Both the position numbers and the translations under genes were made by a program. Below the pieces are notes generated by a model that was not told where the DNA came from, made no database searches, and saw nothing but the letters and a program-made list of their open reading frames with translations. Shown here in pieces: positions 47,441 to 62,341 of a stretch of DNA of 64,000 nt. Each line of letters starts with the position of its first letter. Positions within the stretch are counted from its first letter, which is position 1. Source of the stretch: Dermatophagoides farinae (taxonomy: Eukaryota; Arthropoda; Arachnida; Sarcoptiformes; Pyroglyphidae); assembly GCF_024713945.1 (NCBI RefSeq), contig NC_134679.1, positions 2,671,001-2,735,000 on the forward strand. Direction: 5' to 3'.

Positions 47441-50400
47441 CCTGAATGCTGAATGTTTTCTTCTCTCTCTCTCTCTATTCGGTGCCAATCTCCATATCAT
47501 TTTCCTACTATCTTTTCATTTTATTCAAAATAAATGTATTTAATGGAAAAAAGAAAAAAAAGTTCAATTTAACATTCATTAAATTATAATATGGTCTACT
47601 AGAGAAAAAAAAGGGGCAACGAGAATAGATATCTACTATTTTTTTTCTTCTTTTGATTCGTCCATCATCATTGGATGTCGATTTCAATTTTTTTTTTTGT
47701 TTTTTTCGCTATTCTCCATCCAAAAACCCCCTTCCAGCTCCACACCATATATACTAATGACAATAAGTATTTTACTTGCCATATAATTATACGACCCGAT
47801 TTCGGTAGACCGGTTCTTTCGATTCAGCAAGATGATCAAGAAGAAAAAAAAAACGAACAATAACAGGTGGAATATAAATAATAATATAAAATAAACGACA
47901 AAAGCAACAAACAAACAAACAAACAACAACAACAACAAGAGGAAAAATCATTCATTCTATCAATGTATAGAGTTTATTTATTCAGTTATCATATAATATG
48001 ATGAATAGAATTGATGTAACAACAGTAAAACTTGAAAAAAAACCAATTCGATGTAAAATTGGACTTTCCCTTTTTTCTGGTTAACTAATCAATGATGATG
48101 ATGATAATGGTAATGTTGAAGAATTTCATTCAAATCCTATTAACTTTTTTCCTGCTGTTTTTTTGTGATTCAATTTGATTCAATAATCTATGTGTGTGTC
48201 TGTTATCCGGAGGTTGAATGTATTAGGCTCGTTTGTAAATTGTAACCGAAAAAAAATAATTCGGTCGCTAGATAATGATCAAATATCACAGTACATCACG
48301 CCTTTTCATTAATTAGTACAGGAATTTTATCAACAAAAAAAACATACACACACACACAATAATCTTGATGTTTCAAATTAAAATCGTGATTATGCACAAA
48401 GTGCACAAAAAAAAATGGTTCAATTTTTAGCTATTACACGTGTGCACGAAATTTCATACCACACATGTACTCTGTACATCATTCATCATATATGATTGTC
48501 GATTGATTTTAATGTGGAAAAAAAAAGAAAATCTCACGGAAGTTTTGAATCCATACGTATATATGTATTTTATTTTTGTTTTTTTTTCAATTTTTCAATC
48601 ATCATCATTATCATGACAGATGACATCGATGAATGTTTGATTTGGTGAATATGTACATGTATCGAAAAAACCGTTGAATTATTTTTTTTCTTCTTCTTCA
48701 TTTTTCATCTTTAAAAATTTGTTCAAAGATAGATGATGATGTTTATGTAAATGTAAATATTCGATTCGTCATTTTATTTATCAGTGGATATTTGTTTACA
48801 TTCAGTTAGCAAATATATATATATATATATATGCACACATATATTTCAAGAAATCCAACAACAACAACAAGTTGTGTTTGAACAAAATTATGAGAAAGGG
48901 AAAACAAAACAAAAAATTATTGAAAGGAAAAACGATGAGGAAAAAAAATAACCAACAACAACACAAACCCATCGATATATTCAGTTTATTTTTTGTTTTG
49001 TTTTGTTTATATATTGCACTATATTTCGAATGTTATTGTATTTGATGATGATTTTCCACTGTGTGCGATCTGTTTTTACTTTTTCATTTTTTCTCATTTT
49101 TTTTGACCAATCGATGAGTATAACAAACCGGATTCAGACAAATGCATGCATAGATTAAATATGATGATGATAAATGCATTTATGGCTATCATATTTTTCT
49201 AAAACAAAAGTCTGGCCAATCCAATTGATCAATGTTTCACAATCATATGGTAACCATAGACAATCAATACAAGATGACTACTGAAATTCTGGACATATGG
49301 TAATCCTAAATGCTTTCTATCCATTAATGATGGTGAAAAAAAAATCGTTGTTATTTCCGGCTAGTATTTTCTTTTTTTCTTAGCTCTATTTAGGCTCAAA
49401 CACTGAGCCGATCACCATCATTAACGCCATTGCCGGTTTTTTTATCATCATCATCATCATCATCATCCGTATGACCAATACCATTTTGGCTATTTTCTTT
49501 AACGTTTTTTGAATAGTAGAAAAAAAATGAGAAAAGAATGAAAAATGTAAATGATGATGATGATAATAATGATTGTTTTTTCTTGGTTTACTCTTTTCTC
49601 TTTAGTTGGTGGTTTTAATCCTCGGTGGTGTCATCATTATTCAACAAGAGAAAAAAAAATTTCAATCTTGTCATTATGGATTGAATTGGCCATTTTTTTA
49701 TGAATTGTTGTTGTTGTTAATGATCAGAAAAGATTATCATCATCATCTTTAGATCATTGTAGATGGGTAGTGATGATGATGATGATATGATATTTCATGT
49801 TTACCAGCCATTATTACAAAGATCAATTCAATTTTTCCACTCTCCCTCTTCCTGGATAATGATTTTTTGTCTTCAGTTAATGATTCTTGTAGTCTTTGAA
49901 TACAAGAATAAAAATGAAAACTTTCACTTTGAAAAAAAATTCAAAATCTCACGTACCTTTCTATTTTCTATTTTCATCTTCAATATTGTTTCATTCATAC
50001 AATACAGTCATTACTTATTCTCTATATGAATAAAAGTATCAGAAAATGAAACAGAAAAAATCCATACAAAAGTCAAAAGTCGTTTATGTCATCAAATGAA
50101 TAAAAAAAAATGAAATCTGAATCTGAAATGCAATGATCGCAAACACACATTACAATGGCTTACGTTGAGACTACAAATTTTGATCGATTTCTTCGAATTT
50201 TTCACGCTTTTTCTCTCTCTCCCTCTCTTTTCTCGATTTAGGAAGGAAATCCGGAAAATGTTTAAAAATTTTCAGGAAATTTTTTTTCCACATTTTGTCA
50301 TCATTTGCCATTATTCACATTCATCATCATCATCATCATCAGATCGATTAATGATCAATCAAATGTTGAATGAAAATTCAATTTAAGAGAATATAATGAA

Positions 50401-50642
50401 AAAAAAAACTCAAAGATATCATCATGACCATTAGAATTCAATTAGTCAGTTTTTTTCTTTAAAAGTTAATTTATTTTTTCACGAAATCGTTGGCTATCTT
50501 GATGTAAGACGTTTTTTTTTATTTTTCTTTTTTCAATCATCAAAAAAAAAAACAAACAAACTTTTGATAATAAAAGTGATTCAATTTTATAGTTAATTTA
50601 ATTTTGTTTAATGAGAGAAATAATGTTTATCTAGTGTGTTGT

Positions 50643-50644
<2 letters not shown>

Positions 50645-50695
<51 letters not shown>
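50645..50695. repeat. (TC)25 microsatellite
   Basis: Fifty-one bases of perfect alternating TC, the longest uninterrupted simple repeat in the window. Polypyrimidine/polypurine mirror repeats of this length can form triplex DNA, and GA arrays are bound by GAGA-type factors in insects. Confidence 0.95.
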
Positions 50696-50699
<4 letters not shown>

Positions 50700-51834
50700 A
50701 AAATATGATGATAAATGGCTTAAATATTCTCATCATCATAATGATTATTGATTATTGAGCATGACCAAGAAAGTTTGACATGTGACGAGTAAACAAATGA
50801 CATTGACGTGATACAATTGCCAGTGTTAACAACAAACAAGTGGAAAGTTTTGGAACAACAAAAAAAAAGATTAATCAAACAAAATGTTGACCGATAATAA
50901 TAAATAATGATGATGATTAATTGAAATTAATGATTTCAATCATCAATGAAAAAAAAATTGATTTTACTAACTGGGAAATTTTTTTTCCTTTTGTTAATGA
51001 TCAACAACAACAATTTCATGATTTTTCGTTTCAAGTCAATCATCATTTTATCATTTTATTTTATTATTATCATTATCATTCAGTACATTGTGGTATCTTT
51101 TTTTTTTTCCTATGATCGGATTGTTGTTTTGGTTGATCATTTTTGATTTGTGTCGTTTTTTCCCCCTATATATATCTGTTTGTTTGTATTTTCGGTACAA
51201 AACGTTTACCTAGTTTATTTTTTTCTCTCCATTTGATTCAATCTTCATTTATTTCGTTTTTTTTTTGGTTTTTGGTTTTATAAATACACATTTCATTTAT
51301 GTCAAAAATATTTTTCTTTTTTTTGTTGAAAATAAGTGTTTTTTTCATTATTCAATCCCGGTTCATAATAATGTATTAGTGATCGATATTTTTTATTTAA
51401 GTTATTTTTTTTTCTCCATTACAAACTGGATGAAAATGAAAATGTTGAAATTGCGTCCGATTTTTGTTTTCAGGATTATTCATTGGTATGGATCAATTGG
51501 CTAGCAGGATTGAGTGATGATTATAAATCCTACTGCAATGCAATCATTACGATGATGATGATGATGATATTAATGAAAATCCCATATAATATGGTCATTT
51601 TTTTTCATACGATTCACTTGTTTCATTTTTGAAAAAAAAAATTTTCTCTATTTTTAAAAATTCTATTGTTAAATTTTTTTTTTAAAATCCACACACAAAC
51701 ATCGAATAAAAGCAAAGCAAAAAAAAATGGACAATTGCCGGACCACTACTACCTACACTGCTCTAACTATATATATATATTATGGCCAAATATTCCAAAT
51801 GAGCAACAGTGCACAAAAACTGAACGTTTTGAAC

Positions 51835-51854
51835 AAAAAAAAAAAAAAAAAAAA
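51835..51854. repeat. Poly-A tract (20)
   Basis: Uninterrupted A run. Confidence 0.8.
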
Positions 51855-54696
51855 TGAAACAAGCAACAGGTTAAATTGACTTTTTTTTCTCTCGCAACAG
51901 GTGAATGATCACAACCAAAAAAAAGAAAAAAAAATTATTTTCCAATCAAAACAACAACGAACCATATTAGACCTTAAGTGAATATATACGCTATAGACCA
52001 AGGAAACACAAAAAGAGTTTGAATGTGGTGATGAAAAAAAAAAATTGATTGAGCCCGTTTTTTATTTTATTTCTTTTTTTTCAGATTCTCTTCTTGTTTT
52101 GATAGAGAAACATGATGAACATTGAACCGAAATGATGAAAAAGATTATGCTTCGTTTTTTTTAATAGGCCCATCATTTTCAATTTTTTTTACGGGCATGA
52201 ATTTTTTTCCCTTGATTTGTGCTTCAAAATTAAAAAAAAACGGTTAACTTTGAAAATGCGAAAAAAAACTACACCGAAAACCGAAATGTACCAAATATAT
52301 GAGTGAAAAAAAAAATTAATTTTCACACCACCGCGACCACGATCAAAATCTTAGCCACTCTGTTGATGATGATGTGAAATGATGATGAACAAAACAATAA
52401 CAGCAACAAAATTCGATCGTAATAAAATAAAAATAGTTTTTTTTTTAGGTTCTTATAACACCGAAATTCTACTCAAGTTTCTATTCTTCTCTCTTTAAGT
52501 TTAATCAAATTGACTTGACAAAACAACAACAGAAAAAAACAATACAATAACAAAATGAGGAAAACAAGAAAACTTTTACGACCGATTCATATTATGGTTT
52601 TGGTGGAGATGATGGGTATTATACAATACAATGGATGAATGAATTTTATGCTTTAGTTTTGTTTAGTGCATACTGTCTCTTGATGTTATTGTCGTTTTTT
52701 TTTATTTTGTCATTTATTCTGGCAGCCTGAATATCTTCTTCTTGTTGTTGCTGTTGCTGTTATGATTGTGTTACCTGTAGAGCACTATCCATCATCCTTT
52801 TTTTTCATTGTCGTCGTTGTCGTCGTCGTCGACAATAATAATAATGATAATAATCGTAATAAGGGCTCCAGGTTTTTTCTTCTTTTTTTGTGCTTGGCTA
52901 GCTGGGCGCATCATTTTCATTATCATCATCATCATCATCATAAGAACCGCATATAGTGCGAATAATACACAAAAAAAGCAATTGTACAATGTTCTTGCAT
53001 CAACCACCATCACAATATATACACATCACAGTCTATACGACCACAACAACCAACCAACTAACCAACCCTCGAAACAACAATTCAAATTTTTTTTCCTTTT
53101 TTTGCCTTTGACCTTTTCGAATGACCTCTGAAGAATGAGAAAAAAAAGGGAAAAAAAGAAAGAATGAAAAACAGTTCACATGCAAGATGATGATACCTTT
53201 TTACTGAATTGAATGAATGAATGGATAAAATGACCATATATGTAATGTATCATGAACAACATTTTTAAACAACAGAAAATGATGACGATTTATGATGATG
53301 ATATTTGGCGTTGACCCCTAGAATGATTGTGTGGCTAATTATTGTATGGAGATAAAAAAAAAGTTTGACCATCATGATTTTGATCATTATCATCTTTATA
53401 TAAAGAAATCAAGAATCTCGAGCAACAGTCACATTATTGTATTTTTTGTTGTTGTCGTTGTTATTGCTTAACAATATTGGTTTTGAGGAAATGAAAGTTT
53501 AATTCTGTGATTTGAATGTTGGACAGTTGTCAGTTTTTTCTCAATTAGCTATCTATTGTCTAATTCGGAAGTAAATTCTTTGCAATAAAGTAAAGTGATT
53601 GATTTTTGTTTCATACAAAATTTAGAAAAAAAAAATTTACACTTCAAAAGACTTGATGATTAACAACATTTAAAACATGTTTGTTTCAAATTATTTTTTT
53701 TTGTTTCTTCATTACAATTTTGCAATGAAAATTATTAGATTAGATTATAATAATCATCATCATAATAATTATGATGATGATGGCTGGTATCATCATCATT
53801 ATTATTATATTTCGACCATCATGATTTGTATATTACATATAATTTGTCATTCAATAATTGTGATTTGAATCACAAATAATTTTTTTTTTGTTGTATTCAA
53901 AATCTCGTCTTTATGTCCATGTTTTTTCCGCCTATGTAAATTATTATGTATATATGTTGGCGTGTATATGGTTCGTTGATTATAACGTTCCATTATGGGA
54001 TATATAGATGTGTATTTGAGAGGCATTATATTTGAGTTATGTTTTTTTCCTGTCGATTATCATCATTGTTGTTGCTGTTGTGGTGGTGGTGGTGGTGCTG
54101 GTGATAATGATGATCATGATAAACGTAAATCACTCTTATGATGAGTATGATTTATAGTATAGTTGTATTATTTGTGTTGTGATTAAAAAAAAAATTTGTC
54201 AAACTTTTTTGTCTATCTTTATATCAGTGTGTTTGATTGGGTTATTAAAGTTTTTTCAATTTTTTTTAAAGAAAAATTGGCGTATGTGGTTGAATGGTTA
54301 GATATTTTTGGTTTGTTTTTTTTTCGGTACTTTTATTATTTGTGGTAGTGGTGTTTGTGTGTGATGGCGTTGATCGATAATAATCATCATCATCATTAAC
54401 CAAGAGAGAGAGAGAGAGAAAAAAAAAATCCAACAGTCAAACACACACACACTAAAATCATTTGGTGTGTACCTTATTCATTAATATTCGTAACACCCGA
54501 AAGAAGAAGAAGAAGAAAAAATTTTAAGATAATTAAATTGTGAGAATTTTTTTTTTGCTCAAATCAAAATCAAAAATAATTATGGTTGTGTGTTGTTTAA
54601 CATTATCGATATGGTTGATGAAAATATTTCGTTTAAAAAAAAAGAAATTACCAACGAAAATCATGATGATGATGATATAATGATCGCTACAACTTC

Positions 54697-54722
54697 AACA
54701 ACAACAACAACAACAACAACAA
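54697..54722. repeat. (ACA)n microsatellite
   Basis: Eight or nine ACA units. Confidence 0.85.
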
Positions 54723-55261
54723 AAAATCTACAAAAAATTTCATATATATGCATCTTATCATTTTTATTCACACATTTTACAACCAATTTGTAATCATCAT
54801 GTAATTTGTAGCTAACAAAAAAAAGATAGGCTGAATGAAAAGAAAAAATAAAATTTTAAAAAATCATTCATAAATTTTATTTTCTCGGACTTCTTTTTTT
54901 TATTCAGAATGAAAAAAAAACTCAATCTTTTCACTTTAAAACTTGTAACTATCCTATTTTATTATTGGTTATTATCATTATTGAAATTATGACATAACCA
55001 CAATAACAATGATTGAAATTCTGTATAATCAAAAATAAAAAAATTTTTCATTTTAAATTATAAAATGTTGAAAATTTTTTTCATTTTCCATCCAGCACAC
55101 ACTAGCACACACACACACACACACACAAATACAATGTTCATAGATGTGAATCTAAAATTGATCTAAACGTCTAATTGTTATCATCATCATCATCATCATA
55201 ATATCGGATAAATAATGATCACGATATACGAACGAAGCGATGATGGTGGCTTCTCACCTTT

Positions 55262-55322
55262 TTATTATTATTATTATTATTATTTTTGGTCTCGATCATC
55301 ATCATCATCATCATCATCATTA
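55262..55322. repeat. (TTA)n and (ATC)n paired microsatellites
   Basis: A TTA array (about 55,262-55,286) is followed after a short spacer by an ATC array (about 55,297-55,322). Confidence 0.8.
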
Positions 55323-57973
55323 TCTATATATCTTTCTAAGCTTATTGCTTATATTATAAAACAAAATTCTATCTGTTAATCTTTTAAAATCTGGATCGAC
55401 AGCTTTATACATTGATTGAAATGAAAAAAAAATATAAATATAACGAATATGGTTGAACATATTTGTTGACAAGCATCTCATCAAAATGTTTCAGATGTGT
55501 ATAATATGTCGGTCGTACTTTTTTATTTTATTTATTTATTTATTTTTTTCTTGTTAGCCACAAACAAATTTCTTATGCATTCACCAATATACTATTTTCA
55601 GCCTTTATGTATTTGATAATGATAATAATAATAATAATAATAAGAATAAGATTCGTAAAAATTTGACAAGAAGATAAGGAGAGAAGAATTTTAGAAAGAA
55701 ATAAATAAGAAATGAAAATCGTGTTCTAGTCCGAAATCATCTCATGATCATGATGATCGAAAAGCAGATTATACATAATAATATATAATATCCGAATAGT
55801 TTTTTGTTGTTGTTGTTGTTGTTTGGCGATTTATGGAAACTAGATAGATAGATCTCATTACCGCTTCAATCTATCCGTGTTGTTGTTATGATTTATTTAA
55901 CAACAACAACAACAACAACATAAAGATAAAAAATGAAAAGAAATGAGCTGCTAATTTGTCGGCCTAGTTGTTCAATTTGGTTTTTTTTTCCCATTATAAT
56001 AGTTCAAGACTTGATATATATAAAAAAAATACACACACACACACACATACAAGAACCATATACAGGTTGTCGATCATTCATTCTTTTTTCTTCTAGTTTA
56101 TTTCGTTGATCTGATTGATCAGTATACACTTGAGTGAATAAATGAATGAATGAATGAATGTGTCGAAACATTCATTCATTTGATTATCCAAGTAATAGGG
56201 TCAACAACATATATGGCTACATCATTATCATTCAATATTCTCTTTGGGGGCAACAACAACAACAACTACAACAAAAAAATAGTTGTGGTGAAGAAGGGAA
56301 GTGAGAATTTTTCTCACACATATACACTAGATAGATATTTGTTGAATTTGGTCTCTTCATTATAATAATGATGATTCAATGATTATAATGATTGTTATGG
56401 CAATTTATATAAAGAATTTTCAATGTTTTTTCCCTACTTTTTTTTGATATATTCACATCATCATCGTCATCATTATTATCATTGTTGCAAATAGAAATTT
56501 ATTTTTATTTTTTACTTTCGAGATGAATGATCGATTGATGATGACATGGATGAAAAAAAAAGATGGATATATATGGTATAAATGAAAATGAACAAGTAGT
56601 AAATTATTATTACAATCAAACTAAAAAAAAAATGGTCAAATGGTTACCATTTTTTTCTCTTTATTGCCACGACCTTTGGATATCTTGATTTTTATTCTTT
56701 CTTATTCTTTCTTTCTCTCTCTCTATCTTCACTTATTTATCATCATTAACGAACAGCAACAACAAAAAAACCAGCATCAATAATCATTATTATTAATCCA
56801 AACAAACATCATTGTTATACATTATTGGTATGGTTAATGATAACCGAACAATCTGGCCTATCTATCCATTCTACTAGATATCTTTTTTTTCATCATTAAA
56901 AAATTTCGATTGTGATTTATCTAAATAAATCTTTATGCACCGATTTTTTTTAAAAAAAGGTGTTTAATCTATAAACCAAATGAATATAAATGAAATTCAA
57001 ATGTCAAAATAAAGGCATCGATGTTGATGATGATGATGATGATAATAATAATGATAAGACATAGTGCAATAATCTACATAACAATTCGATCTTTGTTTAA
57101 TCATATAAATCTATGATTGTGTCGGTGCAACGTGAAAAATCTTTTTTAATCTTTAGAGCTTGGAAGGTACACAGTAAGACAATTTTTTTTTGAAAGAGGG
57201 ACTACAGCATTGTTACTTTTTGACCAAACGAAAAATCTATCAATTTTTCGGCTGTTATATGAATCATCATCATCATCATCATTTTCCATTTTTCTTGGTG
57301 TGCATATATATTTTTTGTTTTTGTATAAAAATGATTACTGGAATGGTAATGATGATGATGATGATGATCGAAAATCTTTCCGCCTACGAATCAAAATACA
57401 TAGTGTTTTTTTTTCATTTCCATTTTTTTTTATTTTCTGGTTTCCTAGCTTTTTCTTTCTTAGCTTTTTGGTTTGTTTTTGGTGCAAACTCATTAAAATC
57501 TTTCAGCAGGTTTTTTTTGTTGTTGTTATGCAGTGAATATTGAATATCATCATAATCATCATGAAGATCATGATCATGATCATCATCATCATTGAATCGG
57601 ATTGATCAATGTTTTATACTTGGTTTTATCTTTTATATTATAATCGCTTTTCTTATATATCATCATAAAACAATTTCGATTATTGATTTCTGTAGGTATT
57701 TTTTAGGTTTTATAACGATGAGAATATAAATCAATAAATCTGACCAATTGAATTTCAATCGTTGACCACAATTGGAATTAATTTTTTTTTGTTTGGTTTG
57801 TTTATATATTTTTCTCTTTCTCGTTCACATTCATTCTGGATTTTAGCTTGATTTTTTGTTTTGTTTGGTTATTATTATTGTTCATCTGTTGGATTTCGGT
57901 TGCTGTTTTGATCTGATGCAAGCATTTCAAAATCTATATAGATAATTATAACTTTTTTATATTGTTTTTTTTT

Positions 57974-57999
57974 TCTCTCTCTCTCTCTCTCTCTCTCTC
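57974..57999. repeat. (TC)13 microsatellite
   Basis: A perfect TC run after a poly-T block. Confidence 0.85.
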
Positions 58000-60141
58000 G
58001 TTGGATTGCAATGGCACGATTCTTGATGAATGATCAAAAAAAAGCAAAAAAAAAATGTTGTTATGGTCAACGATGATGCTAAAATTGTAAGAGATAAAAT
58101 CTAACAATTAAAGATTCAGGTTCATATACTCTTATATATGATGATATAAATCCACAATAGTATGGACTATGTTTTCTAATATTGGCCACTCAAGAAGATC
58201 ATCATCATCATCACACACGCATTAACACTCTAACAAACTATTTTTGGTCATTTTATTCCAATAAATGGATTGTATAATAAAAGATGTTTATGGATTGATT
58301 GTGTGTGTGTGTGTATTTTGCACAAAAATATATATTCATGCTTAAAGTTCATTTGATCAGCAATCAGAAATTTTTATCTATCTATCTATCTCTCACTATC
58401 CATCAATCCGATTCGCTTTCAGTTAATTGTCTTTTATTATATTTTATTGTTACAACTAAAAATCTACGCATACATTTATTAAGTAAACCGGTAGATCTCT
58501 CACAATATATACACGATATTGGAAATCCAAAAAAAAAATCTAAATGATAATGATTTTTTCACTATAAATGTGTTGATAGTGTCCATATAATAATGGTAAA
58601 TAATGATAATGAATCAAATTATAGTGAGATAGAAGAGAACAACAATGAGAAAAAAACCAGATCATAAACGAAAGAATAAGAACAATAATCGACAAAATAT
58701 TAAAGTGATCCATTTTTTTCCATTTTCTGCATATCATTTTTTTTGTTGTTGTTATTGCAGATCATCATCTTGTTTGGTGATGATGATGATGATGGTGATA
58801 TAGTTTATAATAAATGAATGAATATATTTGTTGATACTGGATAAATGTTGTTGCTTGTTTTGTTTTCTCTCTCTTTCTCTCTAATCCATCTCTTATCAAC
58901 AACAACAGAAGCCGATAAAAATGATGATGGATCGATCATAAAATATATATATAACGGTTATATATACAATATATAATAATCTGTCCGATTTCATCATCAT
59001 CATCATCATCAACATCATTGGTAACAGCATGGCGCCCATTCTTAACCCTCTTTTTTTTGGGGATGATCATTTGATCGTCTATATAGATATATATTATTAA
59101 AATATAAGATCCTTAAGATATTGAAATCAACAACCAGAAAAAAAATTATGTATAACAATAGATCATTGAAGAGTTTTTAAATGAATAGGCAAAAAAAAAT
59201 ACATTGAAAATTGATTGATTTGATTATATGAAATTCGGATTGTTGATTCAGATAAATCAAATGAAATTTTCTATATATACAATATATACTACAACAACAA
59301 CGACGACGGATAACAATGGATAAGCAACAAAACCAAAAAAAAAAACAAAAATGGGCCGAGTCAATTTATTCTGTCTATTTTAATTAATGCTTGTTACCTG
59401 CCATCACCACCAGCACCATCACCACCACTGTGATTTTTTGAATTTTTATTTTTTTTTTTTTTTTTTTGAAAAAAATTTTTCATCAAATTTCATTATTGAT
59501 TGTCATGATGATGGTTGTTTAAAGCTGAAACAAACAAAAAAAAATCATCACAAATGTAGATCATCAATCTATCTTGGTCTTGTTCATCTTGTTAGTGTTG
59601 TCATTCGTTATCTATTCATGATCATCATACACAGCTGGGATTCTTTATATAATATTTTGTTTTGTTTTGTTGTTTTACAAGTTGAAAAACAAAATTGAAG
59701 AAACAGCAAAAAAAAAACTAACCAAACAAACCAAACAAACAAACAAACATTGTCCACAAATCAATGATTTGTTATATATGAATAAATGATGATGATGAAG
59801 ATGACGAAAAAAAAATATCAAAACAGAAAATCCATTTATTTATTCATTCATTAATAATTTGGTCGACCGGTCAAGTAAAACATTTATCAATCAACCATTT
59901 TTTTTTTCTTTATTTATTTGAAGCCCGGTAAATTGGTATTTGATTTTTTCAACAACCTGTTGCTGTTGTTGTTGTTATTTTTGTTTTGTTTTATTTTTTC
60001 TTTGGCCGATCTGATTTATTATTTTAGTTTGATATGGATAAATGGATGAATGAATGAGAAACAAAACAAAACAAAACAAAACAAAAAAATTGTTGAAGTA
60101 AAATCAATTGGCGTAAAAAAAAGAAAAAAAAACCTTCTCTC

Positions 60142-60163
60142 GACACACACACACACACACACA
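60142..60163. repeat. (AC)n microsatellite
   Basis: Eleven AC units. Confidence 0.85.
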
Positions 60164-60919
60164 TAGTGCTCACACATCTCATCAGTTGGTTGGAACAAAA
60201 AAAAACAATAATGAAAAAATCCATTCACTTCAATTCTTTATTTTTTTGTGTGTGTGTGTGGATGCTACAGTCAGTCCATCAATCTTTTTCTTTTTTGTTG
60301 TTGTTGTCCCTCTTCCATGGTTGGATTTTATTTTTTTTTTATTATTACAGAAAAATTTATCGTTCGAAAAAAATGATAAGGCGTGTATTTTCATATTGTT
60401 GGTAGTTAATTTTTTTTTTTTTTTTTGGAATTTTCAATGAGTAAACTTTTTTTCATTTTTGTTTTGTTTTGTTTTTTTTTTTTTTTTGAATTATTTAGTC
60501 AACGAATCATTTTGACAATATCTCCAATAGTTACGGAATTTTTTTGTTTGACATTTGCATTTATTTCAAAAATGATGATTAGAAGATTCGCGTGACATAG
60601 CATAAACATTGAAATGTTAATTTGAATTTTTATTTTTTTTTTTAGAGAGAATAAAGTTGCTTATTATTTTCAACGTATACTTCAAGAATCTAGATCAATG
60701 AATCGATTTCTATTGAATTTTTTTTATTTAGAATAATGAAGAGAAAAAATTCTTCAATGTCGTGTGATATTTTTTTTTCTTTCATTCTCAATTCTCAACA
60801 AGAATAATTATGAATCTATGAACAATTGTTCTGTTGACAAAGTCTGTATAAAAAAATTCTTGTTTTTGTTTTCACTTGTTTGATAATTTAATGATATAAT
60901 TGATACTAATTATTCTTAT

Positions 60920-60949
60920 ATTGTTGTTGTTGTTGTTGTTGTTGTTGTT
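60920..60949. repeat. (TTG)10 microsatellite
   Basis: Ten perfect TTG units, the longest of this class in the window. Confidence 0.9.
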
Positions 60950-61621
60950 ATGTTCATTTCATGGAAACCAAAAAAAAAAAAAAATTTGTTCTATTTTTTA
61001 TTTTCATTCATTCATTATTTAATAATCAAATTGATGACCCGAATTAACAACAACATTGTCCATACAATTCAATGTAATTAATGCTATCAATTAATTGAGA
61101 GGTACCATCAATATGATTGACATCAATGTATTTGTTGATATAAATAAATTTAATGATCATTATGATGATTGTTGATGAGAATGATGTCGATCTGATCGAT
61201 GTTTGATTCTAAAAAAAAAACAAATGAAAATATTTTCCATTATACCTGTGTTGATTTTTTTCGTAATCGATTTTAACCCGCCCCAGCCCGCCTCATACTG
61301 ATCAATATATCAACATCATATGTATATATTTTGCATGCTATAAATCATGATCATCATCAATTTGACATTTTCGATTGCGTAAAAAAAATTCTCGATCCTT
61401 ATATCATCATTACTAATTTTATTTTATTCATTTTTTTTTTAAAAGAAAAAAATGTGATGAAATTTTTATTTTAAAAAGTCTAGAAATGAAAAAATTTGTG
61501 TCGTTCATAACCCACCAATTATCAACGCACACAACTTTTTATATACCTGACTTGAAGTAATTTGTTCATATTGGCTTTCAATTTTCATTCATTTAATACT
61601 ATGGGAACTGTACAAGTTATA

Positions 61622-61629
61622 CTTATGCT
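61622..61629. repeat. hAT target-site duplication, left copy
   Basis: CTTATGCT before the left terminal repeat, repeated exactly at 63,811-63,818. Eight-base duplications are the hallmark of hAT transposases. Confidence 0.92.
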
Positions 61630-61641
61630 CAGGGCCGGCCC
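61630..61641 (+). repeat. hAT terminal inverted repeat, left
   Basis: CAGGGCCGGCCC, the exact reverse complement of 63,799-63,810. Similarity stops at the 13th base. Confidence 0.9.
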
Positions 61642-61668
61642 AGGCGCCTGTGCAGACTGTGCACCGCA

Positions 61669-61850
61669 CAAGGCCTCGCGCTACTGAAGGCCTCGCGCTG
61701 CCGGAGGCAGCGCGGTTCCGGAAACAGCTCGCAGTCCCAAAAGCCTCGCAGTTCCAAGAGCCTCGTAGTACTAAGAGCCTCGCAGTTCCAAGAGCCTCGT
61801 AGTACTAAGAGCCTCGCGGTTCCAAAAGCCTCGCGGTTCCGAATTTTGGA
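61669..61850 (+). repeat. GC-rich subterminal repeats
   Basis: A set of roughly 16-17-bp units built on AAGCCTCGCGGTTCCAA and its variants AGAGCCTCGTAGTACTA and AGCCTCGCAGTTCCA, about nine to ten copies. Clustered subterminal motifs of this type are transposase-binding sites in other hAT elements; that role is inferred here. Confidence 0.75.
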
Positions 61851-62341
61851 TGATTTAATAAAATGAAAATGTTTTTTGTTTTGATACATTTGAATATTAT
61901 GGTAATCCTGAATCAAAAACATGTACTTCATCTAGTCAAATATCTATTAATAGTTGTGCGAATTGTTTGTAGTGGAACCAATATAGGAAAAATAAATAAA
62001 CAAACAATGTCGATGGCTAAATATCTAACCTAGTAAGTGATAAATCATCAAAGGAAAATGAATAATGAATGCATTGCCTGACTTCTTTAAGATGGATTTA
62101 TCAATAATTCCAAATTAAACCGATTTTCAATGGATCATGGATCATTTATCCCAAAAATTTGGTGACGAATAGGGTATGCACAATCCCGTTTGTTCACCAG
62201 TCGCCTCATAATTTAAATTCTTGTCTAAAATTCTAAAATCACAAATCAAAAAATTGACTGATTGATTGATTATTTAAATTGGAGAAACAATTAAATGAAA
62301 AAAATGTTGTGTCGACAAATTTCCAACAATCAACATCATAA

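Larger units (their letters stand above)
46207..61621. other. Gene-free AT-rich tract
   Basis: Fifteen kilobases with no supported exon. The longest frames (for example near 57,190-57,543 and 52,808-53,131) are made of T-runs and microsatellites. Contents include a 51-bp (CT)n, several (TTG)n, (CAA)n and (GAT)n arrays, and poly-A/T runs. Short GC-richer patches near 47,790, 55,235 and 61,275 do not open into coding sequence. Confidence 0.55.

Noticed and set aside
57190-57543. Overlapping 117- and 108-codon frames with hydrophobic C-terminal stretches
   Set aside because: The hydrophobic parts come from T-runs and the rest from ATC/GAT arrays (poly-H, poly-S, poly-M/D). No domain, no splice sites.
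61629-61931. 100-codon minus-strand frame at the left end of the hAT element
   Set aside because: It consists of the GC-rich subterminal repeats read as protein (LRGFWDCE-like units) and starts in AT-rich flanking DNA.
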